DNA of 64,000 nt, taken from Lactiplantibacillus xiangfangensis. Lineage in GTDB: Bacteria > Bacillota > Bacilli > Lactobacillales > Lactobacillaceae. A program made the position numbers and the translations under genes. The notes beneath the pieces are model-generated. The model made no database searches, was not told where the DNA came from, and was given only the letters and a program-made list of their open reading frames with translations. This document shows, piece after piece, positions 59,211 through 64,000 of this stretch (its first letter is position 1; each line of letters begins with the position of its first letter). The DNA is taken from assembly GCF_001438845.1 (NCBI RefSeq), contig NZ_JQCL01000012.1, forward strand, positions 1 to 64,000, in the 5' to 3' direction.

Positions 59211-61211
59211 ATGAAACAAGTGCAATTATTAACACCGGTAGCGGGACGCTTGATTCCGCTGAGTGCCATTCAAGATCCAGTTTTCTCACAGGGGATGATG
59301 GGACAAGGATTTGGCATTGAACCGTCTGTGGGCAAAATCGTTGCACCAGTTAGCGGGGAAGTAACGATGGTTGCGGACACGCTACATGCAATCGGATTTA
59401 AAGCCGATAACGGGTTAGAAGTATTGGTTCATTTGGGAATCGATACGGTTGAAATGGGCAACCAGCCACCGTTTAAAATTCAAATTAAAACTGGTGACCA
59501 CGTTGAAGCTGGTGACCCGATCGGCACCATGGACATCCAAGCCGTTGCGGCGGCTGGTAAACGAACGACCGTCATTATTGCCGTAACTAATTCAGCTGAT
59601 ATGGTTGAAAAGTTGGATGCGCATGAAGGCGAGATTAAGGCGGGTGTTGTGGGTGCCGTCGTTGATTTGAAAAAAGAAGTCATGCCAGCATCTACTGCTA
59701 AACCCGCCAAGAAGTCGGGCAACAAGTACGATGACTTAGCAGTGGAAATTCTTGAAAACGTTGGTGGCGCGGGCAACGTTAAGAGCGTCATTCATTGTAT
59801 TACCCGGGTACGTTTTTACCTGAAAGATGAACAGCAAGCCAACGATGATGTGATTCGCAATTTACAGGGGGTCATCGACGTGGCTAAGGCTGGGGGCCAG
59901 TACCAAGTCGTCATTGGGCCCGCTGTCAATGATGTGTATGATGCAATTATTAATCAGTTAGGCCCCGGATTTGGCGATGATGAAGCATCCACCGCCGCAA
60001 TGGAAAAAGAAGCCAATCGCGCCGCTTGGAAAAAGATGACGCCGTGGCAAAAAGTGAAGCATTCCTTCAGTAGTTTAATTGGGGTCATCACGGGTGCGAT
60101 GATTCCAGTGATTGGTTTGTTAGCTGCTTCCGGGATTCTAAAAGGGGTCTTGGCCTTACTAACGACATTCAACGTGGTTTCAGACAAGGCGCCAACCTAC
60201 ATTATTATAAATGCGATGGGCGACTCGGTGTTCTACTTCCTACCGATCTTCGTCGGGTTTACGGCCGCTAAGAAATTAGGCTCTGATCCGGTCATTATGG
60301 GGATCGTTGGTGGGGTCCTGACGTATCCATCCATTATTGCACTCGCTACGGGTGGCAAGGTGACGAGTCACTTGTTAGGAATGGCAATCAACGCCAACTT
60401 CTTTGGGCTACCAGTTCACATGGCCTCATACACGTACTCAATCTTCCCAATGATTGCGGGGGCGTGGTTAGCAAGCAAGTTAGAACCATGGCTGAAACGG
60501 GTTATTCCAGTCGTATTGCGGATGATCTTTGTGCCATTGATTGAAGTTGTTTTGATTTCTGGTGTCATTATCTTATTCATCGGGCCTATTATTACGGCGT
60601 TCTCAGGTGCGTTGGCGGCTGGTATCATGGGCATCTACAAATTAAGTCCCGCAATTTCTGGATTAATCATCGGTGGCTTCTACCAAGTCTTGGTTATTTT
60701 CGGGCTTCACTGGGCGATTATTCCAATCGTGGTCAACGATATTACGACGACCGGACACAGTTACATCAACGCGATTATTTCCGCAACGATGGTTGCCCAA
60801 GGTGGGGCCGTTCTCGCCATTGCCTTGAAGACCAAAGTTGCGAGTGTTAAAGAATTGGCTTGGCCAGCAACCATTTCTGCCTTTTGTGGTGTTACGGAAC
60901 CCGCCATGTACGGGATTAACTTAAAGTACGGTCGGGCGTTCGTTACTGCTAGCATTGGTGGGGCCGTCGGGGGCTTCCTGACAGGTCTGTTGAACGTTAA
61001 TATGTGGGGCTTTGCCGGTTCCATTATTGGTGTGACCTCCTTTATTAATCCTAAGGGTGTTGACTTCAGTCTGTTTGGTTTCCTCATTGCTTCAGTTGCA
61101 ACGATCATTGTTTCCTTCACGTTAACGTACCTATTCGGTTTTGCCGATGCTGACGTTAAAAATGTTAAAGTGGCGCCTGCGAAGAAGCATTTAGGCGAAC
61201 AAGCGGCTTAA
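59211..61211 (+). CDS. PTS EIIABC component, beta-glucoside/sucrose/trehalose class
   Basis: Fusion transporter of 666 residues, ordered IIA-IIB-IIC; most BglP-type proteins run IIB-IIC-IIA. IIA (about 1-145) has VLVHLGIDTV with the phospho-His. IIB (about 165-250) has VIHCITRVRFYL with the phospho-Cys. IIC (about 290-650) has about ten helices and FCGVTEPAMYGINLKYG, the conserved E-P-A region. It would import and phosphorylate a disaccharide or glucoside. ATG 59211 follows GGGGGAGAA. No hydrolase or regulator is next to it. The leader of about 170 nt may hold an antiterminator, but I could not confirm one. Confidence 0.93.
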   Translation: MKQVQLLTPVAGRLIPLSAIQDPVFSQGMMGQGFGIEPSVGKIVAPVSGEVTMVADTLHAIGFKADNGLEVLVHLGIDTVEMGNQPPFKIQIKTGDHVEAGDPIGTMDIQAVAAAGKRTTVIIAVTNSADMVEKLDAHEGEIKAGVVGAVVDLKKEVMPASTAKPAKKSGNKYDDLAVEILENVGGAGNVKSVIHCITRVRFYLKDEQQANDDVIRNLQGVIDVAKAGGQYQVVIGPAVNDVYDAIINQLGPGFGDDEASTAAMEKEANRAAWKKMTPWQKVKHSFSSLIGVITGAMIPVIGLLAASGILKGVLALLTTFNVVSDKAPTYIIINAMGDSVFYFLPIFVGFTAAKKLGSDPVIMGIVGGVLTYPSIIALATGGKVTSHLLGMAINANFFGLPVHMASYTYSIFPMIAGAWLASKLEPWLKRVIPVVLRMIFVPLIEVVLISGVIILFIGPIITAFSGALAAGIMGIYKLSPAISGLIIGGFYQVLVIFGLHWAIIPIVVNDITTTGHSYINAIISATMVAQGGAVLAIALKTKVASVKELAWPATISAFCGVTEPAMYGINLKYGRAFVTASIGGAVGGFLTGLLNVNMWGFAGSIIGVTSFINPKGVDFSLFGFLIASVATIIVSFTLTYLFGFADADVKNVKVAPAKKHLGEQAA

Positions 61212-61220
61212 CAACTAACA

Positions 61221-61343
61221 GAGTGTGATAAAAGGCGATTAGTTTGTGAGCATTAACGTGGAACTAGGGATTATTCCTGGGCTTGGGATAGTCCCTAGTT
61301 CCGGGTTAAGCGGAGCAAACTGCCTTTTAGAACACGTTTCGAT
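61221..61343 (+). repeat. structured repeat C, copy 3
   Basis: From GAGTGTGATAAAAGGC to GCCTTTTAGAACACGTTTCG. Inner stem GGAACTAGGGA/TCCCTAGTTCC has the same position and length as GGCATCCGTGA/TCACGAATGCC in copy 1 but other bases, while the connecting segments (GAGCATTAAC, GGGTTAAGCGGA) are nearly identical. It begins 10 bp after the EIIABC stop. Confidence 0.83.
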
Positions 61344-61363
61344 TAGAGAGATAGCACGAAAAG

Positions 61364-61409
61364 ATAGCGGTTCAGAAATGCGTAACTGATTTCTGAACCG
61401 CTATTTTTG
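61364..61409 (+). terminator. terminator downstream of EIIABC
   Basis: ATAGCGGTTCAGAAATG and TTTCTGAACCGCTAT form the stem, followed by five T residues. Confidence 0.88.
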
Positions 61410-61441
61410 TCGCCAAATTAAAGGTGGTGATATCAAAATAG

Positions 61442-61487
61442 TTGACAATTTCATCCAAAACGGTTTTAATGTAACTTATATAGTTAC
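61442..61487 (+). promoter_or_regulatory. promoter with palindromic operator ahead of the NmrA-like gene
   Basis: TTGACA (61442-61447), 17 bp, TTTAAT (61465-61470) form the promoter. GTAACTTATATAGTTAC (61471-61487), a perfect inverted repeat, directly follows the -10. It resembles operators of HxlR-family redox repressors that often control such oxidoreductase genes. Confidence 0.65.
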
Positions 61488-61505
61488 AAGAGAGGCGGGA
61501 TTCAA

Positions 61506-62366
61506 ATGAAATATACGATTACGGGTGCGACGGGCCATTTGGGCCAACAGGTTGTAGAAGCAATGGCTGAACTGGTCTCTGCTAATGAACTTAATTTAGG
61601 CGTACACACGCCTAGTAAGGCGGCTGCGTTTAAACAACGCGGGATGACCGTTAGTGCGATCGATTATCAAAATATTGATAGCTTAAAGGTAGCGGGTCAA
61701 GGTAGCGACGTCTTTATTTATATTCCTAGCAAAAGTCATGACAGCTTTAGCCGGGTCACTGAGTTTGAAAACGTCCTTCAAGCGGTGACGGCTGCGCACG
61801 TTAAACACTTACTAGTCATGGGCTTTATCGCCGATCAAGTCGATAATCCGTTTGCGTTATCCGCATTTTACGGTTACGTGCCACGGCGGTTAGCTGGGAG
61901 CGGCATCAACTATACGATTATTCGAAATGGGCTGTACGCTGATCCGTTAGTACCGTATTTACCAGAGCTAATTGAACGCCACAATGTGATTTATCCCATG
62001 GCGGATAAGGCGCTTAGCTTTATTACTCAAACGGATAGTGCGAAGGCGTTTGCGAAGGTCGCGACTACCCCGGCATTGTTAGTTAGTGGCCGCATTTATA
62101 CGTTGACGCAGTCACGGAACTATACGATGCCAGAATTGGCACAAGTGTTGAGTACGGTCAGTGGTCAGAAAATTGGCTATCAGCCCATCAGTTTGCAGGC
62201 TTTCAGTGATTTGTATAACCAAGGTGGCGAAGGGCCCATGCTCGCTTCAATGTATGCCGGTGGGGCCCGCGGATTGCTAGAGACGGTCAGTTCAGATTTT
62301 GAGACGATTATGGGTCGTCCTGCGCAATCGTTAACTGATTTTTTGGAAGCAAACTACCATAACTAA
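61506..62366 (+). CDS. NmrA-like NAD(P)-binding oxidoreductase (QOR2-type)
   Basis: Protein of 286 residues with the Rossmann signature ITGATGHLGQQVVEAM, a pattern typical of NmrA/QOR2 atypical SDR proteins. HTPSKAAAFKQRGMTV gives the NADPH-preferring basic stretch, and SGINYTIIRNGLYAD the substrate side. QOR2 reduces quinones; NmrA proteins sense redox state. The palindromic operator suggests control by a thiol- or quinone-sensing repressor encoded elsewhere. RBS GAGAGGCGGG. Confidence 0.88.
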   Translation: MKYTITGATGHLGQQVVEAMAELVSANELNLGVHTPSKAAAFKQRGMTVSAIDYQNIDSLKVAGQGSDVFIYIPSKSHDSFSRVTEFENVLQAVTAAHVKHLLVMGFIADQVDNPFALSAFYGYVPRRLAGSGINYTIIRNGLYADPLVPYLPELIERHNVIYPMADKALSFITQTDSAKAFAKVATTPALLVSGRIYTLTQSRNYTMPELAQVLSTVSGQKIGYQPISLQAFSDLYNQGGEGPMLASMYAGGARGLLETVSSDFETIMGRPAQSLTDFLEANYHN

Positions 62367-62461
62367 AGTTATCGGTAAAAATTCAAGCGGGTTGCACGGT
62401 AGCGTCAAAATTCCATGCTATAATTTAACGTAGCAAAACGGATGGAAGGGGGGCGCCAGGA

Positions 62462-62908
62462 ATGACTAACGGCACGCGGTCAGATTTTCAGGAAATGTTC
62501 CATAAGGGGCAACTGACGATTGGTATTAGTGAACTTAGTAGAATGACTGGTGTCTCGCCACGTCAGCTACGTTACTGGCAAAAAAAGGGGTACATTATTC
62601 CAAAGAACCAGGATGAACCGGGGCGCGCACGGATTTATAACATGCGCATGGTCATTAAAGCGGCCGCAATGAGCAACTTATTGCAGACCGGTTATACCTT
62701 GAAGGCGGCAGCCGCCCAGGTGGATGAGCGGATGCAACCGGCTCAAACGATGTACCACGTCTTATTTGATCGGTACCAAGGGTTTGAAGTGGCGGACAAC
62801 GGGGAGATTCTAGTGGATCTAGGGCCATTTGACCCGGATCCAACGCAGGAATTATACGCAAAATTAGTGGATAATCAGGCTAAGTTTGAGCTGAAATCCA
62901 AAGAATAG
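62462..62908 (+). CDS. MerR family transcriptional regulator
   Basis: Regulator of 148 residues. The N-terminal HTH and wing read LTIGISELSRMTGVSPRQLRYWQKKGYIIPKNQDEPGRARIYN, close to GlnR/TnrA-like and other short MerR proteins. The C-terminal part lacks the Cys cluster of metal sensors. Effector and targets are unknown; the upstream NmrA-like gene has its own promoter and the downstream HAD gene is past a terminator. RBS GGAAGGGGGG. Confidence 0.9.
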   Translation: MTNGTRSDFQEMFHKGQLTIGISELSRMTGVSPRQLRYWQKKGYIIPKNQDEPGRARIYNMRMVIKAAAMSNLLQTGYTLKAAAAQVDERMQPAQTMYHVLFDRYQGFEVADNGEILVDLGPFDPDPTQELYAKLVDNQAKFELKSKE

Positions 62909-62915
62909 GTGTTTT

Positions 62916-62949
62916 AAGGGCTGCAAAGATTGACTTTGAAGCCTTTTTT
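62916..62949 (+). terminator. terminator after merR-like gene
   Basis: AAGGGCTGCAAAG pairs with CTTTGAAGCCTTTT (one mismatch), ending in six T residues. Confidence 0.78.
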
Positions 62950-63001
62950 GCTAGTTTTCAGAAGTTTAATGACAAATCTTTGCATGTATAGGAGTAATTA
63001 A

Positions 63002-63820
63002 ATGACAGCGATTAAGTTAATTGTGAGTGATATCGACGGGACTTTGGTTGATGATCAAGGAAAGTTACTCCCCGCAACCACCAGTGGGGTCCAGGCAGCG
63101 GTGCGGCGTGGGGCTAGTATGGTGTTGGCGTCAGCACGACCACCGAAGGGAATGTTCCAGATTGCGCAACAACTGGGCATTGATTCCACGATGATTGCTT
63201 ATAACGGGGCGTTAACGGCTAAAACGGATGCCAATGACCAGCTACAGGTCTTTGCAGAGCAGGCGATTCCACAGGCGTTGGCACAAAAAGTGCAGCGGTT
63301 AGTCGCTGAACGGTGGCCAGTTGCTTCCATTAATTTGTACGCCAATAATGACTGGTTTGTGGCGGATATGGGACCGTGGGAACAACAGGAAGCGGCGGGA
63401 ATTGGATTTGATCCCCAGGTGACGGACCTGGCGGCGTGGTTACGGGCAGGTAGTGAACCGGTACATAAGATGCTAATCATGGCGGACCCGAGCGTTGTCA
63501 GTGCGGTTGAAAAGACGTTACAGAAACCGGAATTTGATGAGCTAACGGCTTACCGGTCAAAGGACACGTATTTAGAGATTGTTGCAAAGGGCGTAACGAA
63601 GGCGGCTGCGCTAACAACGTTATTGAAAGAAGACCACTTGTCGCCAGCAGCGGCCATTGCATTTGGCGATAATTTTAATGATGTGGACATGTTAAAGACG
63701 GCGGGGGTAGGAGTCGCAATGGGAAACGCGCCCGCAGAAGTCAAGGCGGCCGCCGACCTCGTCACTACGACTAATAATCAACCGGGAATTCAGCAGGTGT
63801 TGGGCAAGTACTGCAACTGA
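63002..63820 (+). CDS. HAD superfamily Cof-type phosphatase
   Basis: Cytoplasmic hydrolase of 272 residues, type IIB HAD. Motif I is VSDIDGTLVDDQG with the nucleophile Asp, motif II LASARPPKGM, motif III the Lys of VAKGVTKAAAL, and motif IV FGDNFNDVDML with the Mg-binding Asp residues. The large C2 cap lies between residues 85 and 190. Members act on sugar phosphates, FMN or pyridoxal phosphate with overlapping specificity. A single-gene unit. Confidence 0.92.
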   Translation: MTAIKLIVSDIDGTLVDDQGKLLPATTSGVQAAVRRGASMVLASARPPKGMFQIAQQLGIDSTMIAYNGALTAKTDANDQLQVFAEQAIPQALAQKVQRLVAERWPVASINLYANNDWFVADMGPWEQQEAAGIGFDPQVTDLAAWLRAGSEPVHKMLIMADPSVVSAVEKTLQKPEFDELTAYRSKDTYLEIVAKGVTKAAALTTLLKEDHLSPAAAIAFGDNFNDVDMLKTAGVGVAMGNAPAEVKAAADLVTTTNNQPGIQQVLGKYCN

Positions 63821-63856
63821 TTCTGCTGGACGGCGCGAATATTAACGTTTATCAAG

Positions 63857-63900
63857 CAAAAAGGCACCCCTGAAATCAGCTGATTTCGGAGGTGCCTTTT
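63857..63900. terminator. bidirectional terminator
   Basis: CAAAAAGGCACC...TGAAATCAG and CTGATTTCGGAGGTGCCTTTT form a long stem between the HAD gene and the minus-strand partial gene. Confidence 0.92.
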
Positions 63901-63910
63901 GACTTAAAGC

Positions 63911-64000
63911 TTATTTATTAATGAACTCGGTTAAAATCCGTTGGGCCGCACGACCGCTAAAATCATTCGTTTGTAATCGGTCGAAAACGCCCTTCATAAT
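63911..64000 (-). CDS. partial gene, C-terminal 29 residues
   Basis: A minus-strand frame enters from the right edge and stops at 63911, just before the shared terminator. It encodes MKGVFDRLQTNDFSGRAAQRILTEFINK after one more residue. The GRAAQRI pattern ending a protein is seen in glycosyltransferases and related sugar enzymes, but this fragment is too short to assign. Confidence 0.6.
   Translation of the reverse strand: MMKGVFDRLQTNDFSGRAAQRILTEFINK

Overview
The window looks like the chromosome of a low-to-mid GC Gram-positive lactic acid bacterium, most likely Lactiplantibacillus plantarum or a close relative. This rests on the KxYKxGKxW signal peptide and MucBP/LPQTN surface protein, the folB-folK-folE-folC-xtp-folP gene order, cre and T-box control, and codon use. 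I found no prophage, insertion sequence, transposase or CRISPR array.

Layout. 1-190: the 3' end of a 5S rRNA gene and two terminators, closing an rRNA operon. 0.6-4.3 kb: a large cell-wall-anchored adhesin behind an AT-rich leader. 4.4-8.8 kb: two small proteins of unknown role, a 14-TM drug exporter, a zinc-binding lipoprotein with a Zur-like operator, and a CvpA-like protein. 9.4-14.6 kb: a seven-gene, overlapping folate operon that ends with a Tag-like protein lacking the usual catalytic and zinc residues. 14.6-22.9 kb: a CPBP protease, a CDF zinc exporter, an HlyIII protein, a paired SMR exporter, an LD-carboxypeptidase, a Met T-box with a MetE-like gene, and an AI-2E-type protein. 22.9-26.7 kb: a beta-glucoside island (GH1, AraC regulator, PTS EIIC). 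27-33 kb: Kup, an amino-acid permease, a 49-aa membrane protein and cardiolipin synthase. 33-38.3 kb: a tyrosine phosphatase, guaC and purA, with purB divergent from them. 38-44 kb: a nitroreductase, a methyltransferase, a glycerate kinase, an XRE/membrane pair, a deletion-scarred lipoprotein/hydrolase locus and a zinc metallopeptidase. 44-48.5 kb: a PucR regulator next to a cre-controlled SDR / acetoacetate-decarboxylase-like / nitroreductase operon. 49-54.4 kb: DegV, an LrgB-LrgA pair in reversed order, an acetyltransferase, a metallophosphoesterase and PerR. 54.5-64 kb: an acyltransferase, two small unknown genes, an HhH-GPD glycosylase, an EIIABC sugar transporter, an NmrA-like oxidoreductase, MerR and HAD proteins, and a partial gene.

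The most notable non-coding signal is a set of three related minus-strand small RNA candidates at 42.8, 48.5 and 51.6 kb. Each has stem-loops that display C-rich, anti-Shine-Dalgarno-like loops (CTCCTCC, TTCCCC, CTCCCCC) and ends in an intrinsic terminator. Two of them share an unusual promoter: a -10 box, exactly 10 nt, then a tandem GTGAA repeat with 11-bp period, as OmpR-family regulators bind. The window also carries three families of structured intergenic repeats (A, B and C). Their stems differ in sequence between copies but keep base pairing, and A and B assemble into one mosaic element of about 500 bp.

All family assignments come from reading motifs by eye. No database search was run.
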